Assembly: GCA_040387195.1 (NCBI GenBank)
Contig: JAZKEF010000017.1
Location: 203,145-267,144, forward strand
Direction of reading: 5' to 3'
Length of the DNA: 64,000 nucleotides
From: UKL13-3 sp040387195
GTDB lineage: Bacteria > Bacteroidota > Bacteroidia > UKL13-3
Below are positions 6,884-13,799 of the stretch, in pieces (the first letter of the stretch is position 1; each line of letters opens with the position of its first letter). The notes beneath the pieces are model-generated. The model was not told where the DNA came from and did not search any database. It was given only the letters and a program-made list of their open reading frames with translations. A program made the position numbers and the translations under genes.

Positions 6884-7585
6884 ATGAAAGAACTTGAAGA
6901 TGCAGCTTGGTTTCCTCCATTATTCAGAAATTTCCAAACAGCATTCATCGGTTTTGTTGTGACCAGGTTTAATTTCTACACAACATTTTTGGAGTATCTT
7001 CAGGGATTGTCACTTGAAAAAAGAACGATGACAGATCTTTGTTCCGGAAGCGGGGAGCCTGCTATCAGTATTTTTAAGCAAAGCCGGTGTTTCAGCAGCC
7101 TTGTGCTTACCGATAAATACCCGAACGTAATGCAATCGAAAATGGATAGGGTTTCCTACTCTACACAAACTATCGATGTGCTTAAGATGGAATTTGAAGA
7201 AGGAACCTGTTATACCATGTTTAATTCCTTCCACCATTTTACAGATAAAGAGAAACGGCATATTGTTACCAAAATGCAGGCAAGCAGTGCGGGTGGCTTT
7301 TTTGTTGAAGTACTTGAACCAACAGTTATCTGCTTTTTAAAAGTACTTTTGATGACCACAGTGGGGAATTTACTGCTCACTCCATTTGTGCATCCCTTTT
7401 CTGTGAAACGCATTTTTTTTACGTATATCATTCCTGTTAACATTTTTACCATAACCACAGATGGACTGATATCGGTTTTAAAATCGCGTTCGGTCAAACA
7501 ATACCGCAGGTTATTTCCTGAACAATCCATAAAAATATTGAGACTCAAAAGCGCGATGGGCGCTATTATTGTTATTCATATTTAA
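6884..7585 (+). CDS. Class I SAM-dependent methyltransferase
   Basis: This 233-residue protein has a Rossmann-type SAM-binding site: motif I is TDLCSGSGEPAI (about residues 50-61), and the acidic end of strand 2 is in LVLTDKYPN. The C-terminal third has two hydrophobic segments (about residues 142-162 and 175-198), suggesting contact with the membrane or a lipophilic substrate. It ends 7 nt before the start of a UbiA-type prenyltransferase, so the two are probably cotranscribed and may act on the same prenylated ring compound. That pairing is inference; the exact substrate cannot be read from the sequence. Confidence 0.75.
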   Translation: MKELEDAAWFPPLFRNFQTAFIGFVVTRFNFYTTFLEYLQGLSLEKRTMTDLCSGSGEPAISIFKQSRCFSSLVLTDKYPNVMQSKMDRVSYSTQTIDVLKMEFEEGTCYTMFNSFHHFTDKEKRHIVTKMQASSAGGFFVEVLEPTVICFLKVLLMTTVGNLLLTPFVHPFSVKRIFFTYIIPVNIFTITTDGLISVLKSRSVKQYRRLFPEQSIKILRLKSAMGAIIVIHI

Positions 7586-7592
7586 CACGTAC

Positions 7593-8495
7593 ATGAAAGC
7601 TCTGACCATCCTTTGGAAATTTAGCCGACCACATACCATTATTGGTAGCATCATCAGCATATTTACGTTGTATACCATTGTATCCAGGCAACAAGGGAAT
7701 GAAGACTTGTTGCTGTTAACAATCGCTATCATTATTGGTATAACCTGTAATGTTTTTATTGTGGGCATCAACCAAATTGCCGATGTTGGTATTGATAGGA
7801 TTAATAAACCGATGCTGCCCATTCCGGCCGGAGTATTAAGTGTGGATGAGGCTAAACTCATTGTTGGAGCTTCGCTTTTGATCTGTTTAGGCCTGGCGTT
7901 ATTCCTGAGCCCTTATTTATTTGCCATTATTCTGTTGGCCACAACCATTGGCTGGGCCTATTCCATGCCACCATTTTATTTAAAACAGCACCATATTACA
8001 GCAGCTTTAGCCATTACCACAGTAAGGGGACTATTACTAAACGCGGGTGGGTTTCTTGTATTCAATTATTTGATGAACAACTCGATTGAAATGCCACTGA
8101 ATATCAAAATCCTTACCCTGTTCGTCATTATATTCACTGTGGTTATTTCCTGGTTTAAAGATTTACCCGATATAAAAGGTGATGCCCAATACCATATTCA
8201 AACCTTCGCTATTCTGTATTCGCCAAAGGCTGCTTTGATCATGGGACACGTGCTGGTTGGCGGAGCTTACCTGTTTACCATCTATATCAAATACCTCAAT
8301 TATGTTCTTTCGGCTATACCCACTTTTGAAACCAAAGTATTGCTATACGGACATATGGTATTGCTCGTGCTTTTTGTGTTCAATGCTTTTTCCATTAAAC
8401 TCCATGACCATTCCTCAGTTCAAAAATTTTACAAACGTTTCTGGTGGTTTTTCTTTGCCGAGTATTTGGTGTATCTTATTGCATATTCCTTTTAA
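7593..8495 (+). CDS. UbiA prenyltransferase, homogentisate-prenyltransferase-like
   Basis: This is a 300-residue membrane prenyltransferase of the UbiA superfamily with about nine membrane helices. The first Asp-rich motif NxxxDxxxD is present as N60-D64-D68 in NQIADVGIDRINKP, and the second as KDLPDIKGD near residue 190. The wording of both motifs, especially DVGIDRINKPMLPIPAG and DLPDIKGD, is closest to what I know of homogentisate phytyl/solanesyl transferases of tocopherol and plastoquinone synthesis rather than to UbiA or MenA. The ATG at 7593 is chosen because it starts the conserved WKFSRPHTIIG segment just after the methyltransferase stop; an in-frame start at 7569 would overlap that gene. 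No other gene of such a pathway is in the window. Confidence 0.82.
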   Translation: MKALTILWKFSRPHTIIGSIISIFTLYTIVSRQQGNEDLLLLTIAIIIGITCNVFIVGINQIADVGIDRINKPMLPIPAGVLSVDEAKLIVGASLLICLGLALFLSPYLFAIILLATTIGWAYSMPPFYLKQHHITAALAITTVRGLLLNAGGFLVFNYLMNNSIEMPLNIKILTLFVIIFTVVISWFKDLPDIKGDAQYHIQTFAILYSPKAALIMGHVLVGGAYLFTIYIKYLNYVLSAIPTFETKVLLYGHMVLLVLFVFNAFSIKLHDHSSVQKFYKRFWWFFFAEYLVYLIAYSF

Positions 8496-8532
8496 CTAAA
8501 TAGTATCAGTTATGTAACTAAATTTACTTACC

Positions 8533-8937
8533 ATGAAAAAGAGTCACAAAATCATCTATTGGGTTTCGACCATCTGGCTTGCTTTAGGTTTTATGGCAAC
8601 CGGAATATTACAGTTAACAAAAGAAGAAGCGGAAGGAGCTTTGGCGCCTCCCGGTGTATGGGGCATCAAACAATTAGGCTATCCTGTTTACTTCCTCACC
8701 ATCATAGCTGTATGGAAAATACTGGGAGTAATCGCATTGCTTGTGCCTAAGTTTCCCTTGCTGAAGGAATGGGCATATGCAGGCTTTTTCTTTCTGATGA
8801 CGGGAGCGATATTTACGCACATGGCGACCGCAAGTCCCCTGGTTGAATTTGTTCCCTCATCATTACTGCTAACCCTCACCGTGTTATCATGGTGTTTCAG
8901 GCCTGCAGATCGAAAAATCAACCCGGTTCAACAATAA
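8533..8937 (+). CDS. DoxX-like membrane protein
   Basis: A 134-residue protein with four predicted membrane helices (about residues 8-27, 50-71, 78-95 and 100-122) and the DoxX-like pattern of an N-terminal helix, a G-rich loop and WKILGVIALLVP in the second helix. DoxX relatives are often associated with small-molecule oxidation or redox stress, but the biochemical role of this subgroup is unknown. It lies between the UbiA-type gene and a VOC gene, all on the plus strand with short gaps (37 and 31 nt), so it may belong to one transcript. DoxX, VOC, ArsR and SRPBCC genes often appear together in soil bacteria. Confidence 0.82.
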   Translation: MKKSHKIIYWVSTIWLALGFMATGILQLTKEEAEGALAPPGVWGIKQLGYPVYFLTIIAVWKILGVIALLVPKFPLLKEWAYAGFFFLMTGAIFTHMATASPLVEFVPSSLLLTLTVLSWCFRPADRKINPVQQ

Positions 8938-8968
8938 ACATCATCAACGAATACGTTAACAATTCACT

Positions 8969-9448
8969 ATGACAAAAAGTAACTTAATGGAAATGAACAA
9001 TGTGGGGATCGTTGTTGCATCCCTTGATAAAGCCATTTCCTTTTTTACTGAAATCGGACTCACACTGGAAGGACGTGCAATGGTTGAAGGTGAATGGGCC
9101 GGACGTGTAACAGGACTGGGAAATCAATCGGTAGAGATTGCCATGATGGTTACTCCTGACGGACACAGCCGGCTTGAACTTTCACAATTTCTCGCCCCTC
9201 AAACCATATCAGACCATCGGACAGCTCCGGTAAACTCACTGGGTTATCTCCGTGTGATGTTCCGGGTCGACAATCTTGACGAATTGTTATCCAGGCTTGA
9301 GAAGCACGGTGCGGAAGTGGTTGGAGAAGTGGTGAACTATGAGAATATTTACCGGCTGTGTTACATCCGTGGGGTGGAAGGTCTCCTGATAGGATTGGCC
9401 GAACAGCTCGGCCATCAAACTGCAACAGATATGTTAGACAAACCCTGA
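8969..9448 (+). CDS. VOC family protein (glyoxalase/dioxygenase fold)
   Basis: This 159-residue protein has the vicinal oxygen chelate fold. The start MEMNNVGIVVASLDKAISFFTEIGL is the typical first beta-alpha unit, and a second module begins at GYLRVMFRVDNLDELLSRLEKHG. The C-terminal YIRGVEGLLIGLAEQLG replaces the usual RDPEGxxIELxE ending. The metal-ligand His is not at the usual position in the first strand (NNVGIV), so it may bind a ligand rather than catalyse a metal-dependent step. It sits 31 nt after the DoxX-like gene. Confidence 0.85.
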   Translation: MTKSNLMEMNNVGIVVASLDKAISFFTEIGLTLEGRAMVEGEWAGRVTGLGNQSVEIAMMVTPDGHSRLELSQFLAPQTISDHRTAPVNSLGYLRVMFRVDNLDELLSRLEKHGAEVVGEVVNYENIYRLCYIRGVEGLLIGLAEQLGHQTATDMLDKP

Positions 9449-9567
9449 CAAGGAAGAGTTGTTGCTAAAAGTTGCACGACACGGATCATCCTTATCGTTT
9501 AATCCACTGTATTGCTAATCGACACAATTTATATCACCTAAAAGAGGAAAAATAAAGGCTAAGAAAT

Positions 9568-9597
9568 TTGCGCAGTCAAATAACTGCATTATATTTG
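9568..9597 (+). promoter_or_regulatory. Promoter of the arsR-type operon (TTG-N19-TATATTTG)
   Basis: TTG at 9568-9570, a spacer of exactly 19 nt and TATATTTG at 9590-9597 give a perfect match to the Bacteroidota consensus TTG-N19-TAnnTTTG. Transcription should start around 9602-9605, giving a leader of only about 15 nt before the ATG at 9618. Confidence 0.75.
9572..9587. promoter_or_regulatory. Palindromic operator 1
   Basis: GCAGTCAAATAACTGC is an inverted repeat (GCAGT/ACTGC) lying inside the promoter spacer. It matches operator 2 at 13 of 16 positions and is 25 bp away from it. Confidence 0.65.
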
Positions 9598-9612
9598 CAG
9601 TCGAATGGCTGC
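9597..9612. promoter_or_regulatory. Palindromic operator 2
   Basis: GCAGTCGAATGGCTGC is an inverted repeat (GCAG/CTGC with a partly matching centre) that covers the last base of the -7 box and the expected transcription start, just before the ATG of the ArsR-type gene. Binding of the dimeric repressor here should block its own transcription. Confidence 0.65.
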
Positions 9613-9617
9613 ATAAA

Positions 9618-9944
9618 ATGGAAACACGTAGAGATATATTTCAGGCAATAGCGGACCCCACACGTAGGGCAATATTGAGTTTGCTGGCATTTCAGGCAAT
9701 GACCCCCGGGGCGATAGCGGAAAATTTTGATTCCACACGACAAACAATTTCAAAGCATATTCAAATCTTAACAGAATGCGAACTTGTAAAACAAGAGCAG
9801 AAAGGACGTGAAATATACTATCACTTTAATCCTGCAAAAATGAAAGAAGTGTCGGATTGGGTGAATCAATACCAACAGTTTTGGGAAAAGAAACTTGACT
9901 CATTGGAAAATTACCTGGCCAACCTTCAACAAAAGAAAAAATAG
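9618..9944 (+). CDS. ArsR/SmtB-type winged-helix repressor
   Basis: This 108-residue protein is an ArsR-family regulator: RRDIFQAIADPTRRAILSLLA at the start, then the recognition region MTPGAIAENFDSTRQTISKHIQIL (about residues 29-52) and the wing EQKGREIYYHFNP. It has no cysteine, so it cannot be the classical arsenic/cadmium sensor; it is of the type often paired with SRPBCC proteins, for which the signal is unknown. The gene starts 5 nt after one of two matching palindromes around a perfect promoter, so it is almost certainly autoregulated. The SRPBCC gene follows 4 nt after its stop. Confidence 0.92.
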   Translation: METRRDIFQAIADPTRRAILSLLAFQAMTPGAIAENFDSTRQTISKHIQILTECELVKQEQKGREIYYHFNPAKMKEVSDWVNQYQQFWEKKLDSLENYLANLQQKKK

Positions 9945-9948
9945 GAAG

Positions 9949-10422
9949 ATGGAATACAATACATTCAGACTGGAAGAGAATATTATTATACATACAAGGC
10001 TACTTGATGCCCCAAGAGAGTTGGTTTGGGAGGTATGGACCAATCCTGAACATATAAAAGAATGGTGGGGACCAAACGGGTTTTCACTCACTACGAAATC
10101 GATGACTGTAGAACAGGGCCAAAACTGGGATTTTATCATGCACGGCATGGGGCGGGATTGGGACAACAAGATTGAGTATGTGGAAGTGAAAAAACCTTCG
10201 TTGTTATCCTACAAACATTCCGGTGCACAAAGCGAAGAGTACAACTTTACCGTTTCCGTTTCATTTGAAGAGGTTGAAGGAAAAACCTTGCTCACGATGA
10301 AATCGGTGTTTAAGTCGAAAGCCATTATTGAAGAATTGAACAGGAAGGTAAATGCCATTGAAGGCGGCAAGCAGACATTAAACCGGCTTGAAGAATATGT
10401 TAATCTATTGGTTAAAGAATGA
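9949..10422 (+). CDS. SRPBCC protein (AHSA1-like)
   Basis: This 157-residue protein is an activator-of-Hsp90-ATPase-1-like member of the SRPBCC superfamily. The N-terminal pattern IIIHTRLLDAPRELVWEVWT-NPEHIKEWWGP is diagnostic, and the C-terminal helix ends with GGKQTLNRLEEYVNLL. The ATG at 9949 is chosen because it follows the arsR stop by 4 nt and starts the conserved sequence; an upstream in-frame start would lie inside arsR. ArsR-SRPBCC pairs are a recurring unit in which the SRPBCC protein is thought to bind or modify the compound that the regulator senses; the ligand here is unknown. Confidence 0.9.
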   Translation: MEYNTFRLEENIIIHTRLLDAPRELVWEVWTNPEHIKEWWGPNGFSLTTKSMTVEQGQNWDFIMHGMGRDWDNKIEYVEVKKPSLLSYKHSGAQSEEYNFTVSVSFEEVEGKTLLTMKSVFKSKAIIEELNRKVNAIEGGKQTLNRLEEYVNLLVKE

Positions 10423-10462
10423 GTACAGTACTAACAATAAACAACATTAAAGACAAAAGAAT

Positions 10463-11035
10463 ATGAGAAAAGTAATTTCATTTATGCACGTATCGCTTGA
10501 CGGTTTTGTATCAGGACTAAACGGAGAATTGGACTGGGCAAAGGTTGATGAAGAACTATTTACTTATGTCGGTGACCGGATTAGTAAAGGTGACACCGCA
10601 TTATACGGTCGGGTAACCTATGAGCTGATGGAGAGTTACTGGCCTACAGCAGGCGAATCGCCAACAGCCAGCCGGCATGATATTGAACATGCAAAATGGT
10701 ATAAGCAAGTTCACAAGGTTGTGTTGTCCAAAACAATGAAAGACGAAGGACTGACGAACACCACAATCATAAGCGACAACCTTTCGGAAAGAATAAACGA
10801 ACTCAAACAATCCGGGAGTGAGGATATCTTGCTTTTTGGCAGCCCCACAGCAACACACTCGTTGATGCAGCTGGGTTTGATTGACGGATACTGGTTGTTT
10901 TTGAACCCGATTATTCTTGGACAAGGTATTCCATTGTTTGTTGAAGCTAAGGATAAAACAAAACTAACACTATTGAATAGCCGGCAATTTGCTTCGGGGG
11001 TAATAGAACTGAATTATACCGTGGACAGTCAATGA
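10463..11035 (+). CDS. Dihydrofolate-reductase-like protein (RibD C-terminal family), copy 1
   Basis: This 190-residue protein has the RibD C-terminal/DHFR-like fold: the first strand MRKVISFMHVSLDGFVSG, the GDTALYGRVTYELMESYWP segment, the NADPH-site region DILLFGSPTATHSLMQLGLIDGYWLFLNPIILGQG and a closing strand. Members are small NADPH-binding reductases of mostly unknown substrate and are commonly linked to ArsR-SRPBCC operons. It starts 40 nt after the SRPBCC gene and is probably in the same transcript. Identity to the second copy downstream looks moderate, so the duplication is not recent. Confidence 0.88.
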   Translation: MRKVISFMHVSLDGFVSGLNGELDWAKVDEELFTYVGDRISKGDTALYGRVTYELMESYWPTAGESPTASRHDIEHAKWYKQVHKVVLSKTMKDEGLTNTTIISDNLSERINELKQSGSEDILLFGSPTATHSLMQLGLIDGYWLFLNPIILGQGIPLFVEAKDKTKLTLLNSRQFASGVIELNYTVDSQ

Positions 11036-11070
11036 TTGCCAACTATGTTATCCAATTAATCTGTGCATCG

Positions 11071-11084
11071 CGATAGCTATCGGG
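11071..11084. repeat. Intergenic palindrome CGATAGCTATCG
   Basis: CGATAGCTATCGGG matches a palindrome also found at 43585-43596 and, in its longest form, at 53109-53126. It lies between the two DHFR-like genes. Confidence 0.6.
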
Positions 11085-11163
11085 GATGGCATTTTCTTGG
11101 AATACTTAAAGTTTGTATATTTAAACGACCATTTGTAAACAGAACTAACGGTTAAACATAAGA

Positions 11164-11715
11164 ATGAGAAAGGTAGTTGCAGCAATCAATATGACACTTG
11201 ACGGAGTTTTCGACCATACTGCCGTTGATCCGGATGAAGAAGTTCATCAGCATTACGCTGATCTGTTGCGTAAAGGAGGCATCGCTCTATATGGAAGAAT
11301 AACCTATCAACTCATGGAGTTCTGGCGAGACCTGGCGAGAAATCCTTCAGGCGATGAAACGATGGATGACTTTGCAATGGTGATGGATGCTATTCCCAAA
11401 ATGGTGTTTTCCCATACGCTGAAAGAATTAGATTGGGATAGTGCAACTATAGCAAATGAATCCATTGAAGAAGAAGTGCGCGCACTCAAAGAGCAGCCGG
11501 GTAAAGACATTTTGGTTGGTAGCAGGAGTTTAATCATGCAACTCCTGAAACTTAAGTTGATTGATGAATTGCAATTGTGTATTCATCCGATCATAGCAGG
11601 AGGAGGTATGCAGTTATTTGAAAATGTAAGTGACAGGACTCTTCTTGCACTTGCAAAGACGAAAACCCTGAGCAGTGGTGCCGTTATTCTTTATTATGAA
11701 CCCAAAGAGGTATAA
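11164..11715 (+). CDS. Dihydrofolate-reductase-like protein (RibD C-terminal family), copy 2
   Basis: The 183-residue protein is a second member of the RibD C-terminal/DHFR-like family. It begins with MRKVVAAINMTLDGVFDHTAVDP and carries GGIALYGRITYQLMEFW, the phosphate-binding region DILVGSRSLIMQLLKLKLIDELQLCIHPIIAGGG and the closing ILYYEP strand. It is separated from copy 1 by 128 bp that contain a palindrome and a weak promoter-like TATATTTA (11116-11123), so it may have its own promoter. Its substrate is unknown. Confidence 0.88.
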   Translation: MRKVVAAINMTLDGVFDHTAVDPDEEVHQHYADLLRKGGIALYGRITYQLMEFWRDLARNPSGDETMDDFAMVMDAIPKMVFSHTLKELDWDSATIANESIEEEVRALKEQPGKDILVGSRSLIMQLLKLKLIDELQLCIHPIIAGGGMQLFENVSDRTLLALAKTKTLSSGAVILYYEPKEV

Positions 11716-11741
11716 AAGCAGCTAAACACTTAATCAATTAT

Positions 11742-12473
11742 ATGAAACAACAACTCCTGTGCATGCTCACCATTTTACTTGCTGCGTGTGGACAACAGTC
11801 TCAATCGGGTGGCAGTGCTTCGCCTGAACATAAGGCAAATGTCAACGACAGTTTGCAAGCTTTTTCCATCACAACGGCAACAGCAGATAACTTCCTGAAA
11901 GCCAAAAAAACATACACAGATCAAACGCTTTATGATACGGCAACCTATAAAAAAGTGAATGGCGCTATCAGGTTACCGGTTGATGAAAAGTGGAGACCCT
12001 TTGTGCTGTTTACCGACACGTTGTTACATACGGACAACTCAAATATCAGGGAATACTACTATGTTGGACAATTTGATAAAATTGGATTCTACATTGTTGG
12101 AGGTAGTTTTTGGGAACATTCGGAATATTATCTCATCGACAAAAGAACCGGCAAGCAAACCATTACCTGGAGTTCACCAACCATTTCACCCAACGGTAAA
12201 TTTATTGCGAACTTATCCATGATGTACGGACTTGAGGGTGTTCCCAATGGTATTCAGGTTTGGCGCGTGGACAGGCAAGAAAACAATCAGTTAGAACCTG
12301 TTTCATTGTCAAAATATGTAGAAATTGACCAGCAAATATGGGCACCGGATGACTTTGTTTGGGAAACGGATCATTCAGTCGTGTTACGAGTCGCTGGGGT
12401 TGATAAGTATATGAATGAAGATGGACAGCCGGCTGAAACCGACTTTTATTATTTGAGATTAAAACTACAGTAG
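11742..12473 (+). CDS. Lipoprotein of unknown function
   Basis: This 243-residue protein starts with a lipoprotein signal with lipobox LLAACG (Cys at residue 16), followed by a Gln/Ser-rich linker. The mature part has repeated beta-strand-like segments such as YYYVGQFDKIGFYIVGG and EYYLIDKRTGKQTITWSSPTISPNGKFI, reminiscent of a WD40/propeller-like blade arrangement, but I cannot name a family. It lies 26 nt after copy 2 of the DHFR-like genes and 20 nt before the YdeI-like gene on the same strand. Confidence 0.75.
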   Translation: MKQQLLCMLTILLAACGQQSQSGGSASPEHKANVNDSLQAFSITTATADNFLKAKKTYTDQTLYDTATYKKVNGAIRLPVDEKWRPFVLFTDTLLHTDNSNIREYYYVGQFDKIGFYIVGGSFWEHSEYYLIDKRTGKQTITWSSPTISPNGKFIANLSMMYGLEGVPNGIQVWRVDRQENNQLEPVSLSKYVEIDQQIWAPDDFVWETDHSVVLRVAGVDKYMNEDGQPAETDFYYLRLKLQ

Positions 12474-12493
12474 GAACAGTTGAGAAACACCGA

Positions 12494-12976
12494 ATGACAA
12501 AGCCGATTGTAAACAAAGAATTTTTACTTCAGAAAGTGGATGGGAAAGGAGGGTGGACGTATGCGCTGATTCCGGACCTTCCGCTTGAGCGAAAACCACG
12601 TTCACTCTGGGTGAATGTGAAGGGTAGCATAGATGATCATACATTTGAAAACCTGAAGCTGGCCAAGATAAAAGCAGGAGGATATTTTTTTCCGGTGAAG
12701 GCGGAGATCCGGAAAGCCATTCGGAAACAGGCGGGTGACAGTGTAAAAATTGTGCTCTTCGAGGATCACTCTTTGTTTGAAATTCCGGAAGAGATCATTG
12801 AGTGCTTGAAAATTGAGATGGATGCCTACAAGGCGTTCATGAAGCTCAGGGAATTTCACCAGAAGGAATTTATTAAATGGATTAGTTCAGCCAAAAAGGA
12901 AGAAACCAGAGTGGAGCGGATTAATGCTACGATTGATAAATTGCTGAGGGGAGGGAAGTTGGGGGATAGGGGATAG
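12494..12976 (+). CDS. DUF1905/YdeI-type protein
   Basis: The 160-residue protein combines a DUF1905-like N-terminal domain (GGWTYALIPDLPLER, then FENLKLAKIKAGGYFFPVKAEIRKAI) with a C-terminal YdeI/OmpD-like helical segment (IPEEIIECLKIEMDAYKAFMKLREFHQKEFIKWISSAKKEETRVERI). Both domains are common in soil Bacteroidota and Proteobacteria; their function is not established, though YdeI-type proteins are linked to stress and peptide resistance. The C terminus (GGKLGDRG) runs into low-complexity G-rich DNA, so the exact stop may have shifted. It is the last gene of the plus-strand accessory block. Confidence 0.8.
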   Translation: MTKPIVNKEFLLQKVDGKGGWTYALIPDLPLERKPRSLWVNVKGSIDDHTFENLKLAKIKAGGYFFPVKAEIRKAIRKQAGDSVKIVLFEDHSLFEIPEEIIECLKIEMDAYKAFMKLREFHQKEFIKWISSAKKEETRVERINATIDKLLRGGKLGDRG

Positions 12977-12997
12977 TTCATGGATCATGGTTTATAG
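12976..12997. repeat. Intergenic repeat (GTTCATGGATCATGGTT type)
   Basis: GTTCATGGATCATGGTT with the nearby TATAGATGATGG belongs to a family also found at 50202-50230, 51410-51444 and 52962-52990. It is always between genes. Confidence 0.5.
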
Positions 12998-13044
12998 ATG
13001 ATGGCGGAAAAGAGACTGGAAGATAGATGATCGAAATACATGAA

Positions 13045-13084
13045 GGCGAACGGTGACTGAGCGGAGTCGAAGCAATCGTTCGCC
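13045..13084. repeat. Intergenic inverted repeat between convergent genes
   Basis: GGCGAACG (13045-13052) and CGTTCGCC (13077-13084) are perfect 8-bp arms around GTGACTGAGCGGAGTCGAAG, a sequence type shared with other intergenic repeats in the window (GTCAC...TCGAAGTGA). It lies at the junction of convergent genes and could act as a terminator or REP-like element. Confidence 0.55.
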
Positions 13085-13097
13085 ATTTACAAAACAA

Positions 13098-13799
13098 TTA
13101 TTCGACCGGAACATTCAAAATAAACCCTACACCAAATACATTTTCGATACTGATTGTGGGATCTTCTTTCAGATACTTACGTATTTTGGTGATGAACACA
13201 TCAAGACTTCTGCCTAAGAAATAATCGTTTTCACCCCATAAATTATTGAGCAGTTCTTCCCGTTTAATCACTTTATTACGTTGCGTGTCTAGGTAGTACA
13301 GGATATTGCTTTCTTTCTCGGTAATCCGTTTCACCTTACCATCAATACACAAGGATTGGTTGGTATGGTCGAACAGGTATTTTCCGATTGTTCGGGTTTC
13401 TGATTTGGTGTTAGAGGATGTATCGGGCATTCTGCGAACCACAGCTTTTATTTTCCAAAGCAACTCTTCGGCATCAAACGGTTTGGTAATATAATCATCG
13501 GCTCCAAGGCCATATCCTTTCAGTTTATCTTCCTTTAATGTTTTTGCTGTAAGGAAAAGGATGGGAACATGTTTGTTCTTCATCCTTATTGCCGTTGCCA
13601 CTGCAAATCCATCCATTTTAGGCATCATAATGTCCAGCAGGCAGATGTCGAATGTCATACCCTGAAACGTTTTGAAGGCCATCTCTCCATCTTTACACAA
13701 TGTTACAGCAAAACCCTCAGCCTCGAGGTAATCAACCAGCAGGATGCCTAAATGGAGGTCGTCTTCGGCCAGTAATATGTTCGGTTTCTGTTTAAGCAT
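13098..13799 (-). CDS. OmpR-family response regulator
   Basis: This 233-residue DNA-binding response regulator has an N-terminal receiver domain with phosphoacceptor Asp56 (LLDIMMP), acidic pair in AEDD at residues 11-14 and Lys in FLTAKTLKED, and a C-terminal winged helix ending in SIENVFGVGFILNV. The ATG at 13799 is chosen because it starts the receiver domain and overlaps the end of the histidine kinase gene by 8 nt, a typical coupled arrangement; a longer frame to 13865 would lie wholly within the kinase gene. It is transcribed from the kinase promoter. Confidence 0.93.
   Translation of the reverse strand: MLKQKPNILLAEDDLHLGILLVDYLEAEGFAVTLCKDGEMAFKTFQGMTFDICLLDIMMPKMDGFAVATAIRMKNKHVPILFLTAKTLKEDKLKGYGLGADDYITKPFDAEELLWKIKAVVRRMPDTSSNTKSETRTIGKYLFDHTNQSLCIDGKVKRITEKESNILYYLDTQRNKVIKREELLNNLWGENDYFLGRSLDVFITKIRKYLKEDPTISIENVFGVGFILNVPVE

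Noticed and set aside
7569..7592. Longer start for the UbiA-type gene
   Set aside because: It would overlap the methyltransferase gene and adds eight residues without family support; ATG 7593 fits the conserved start.
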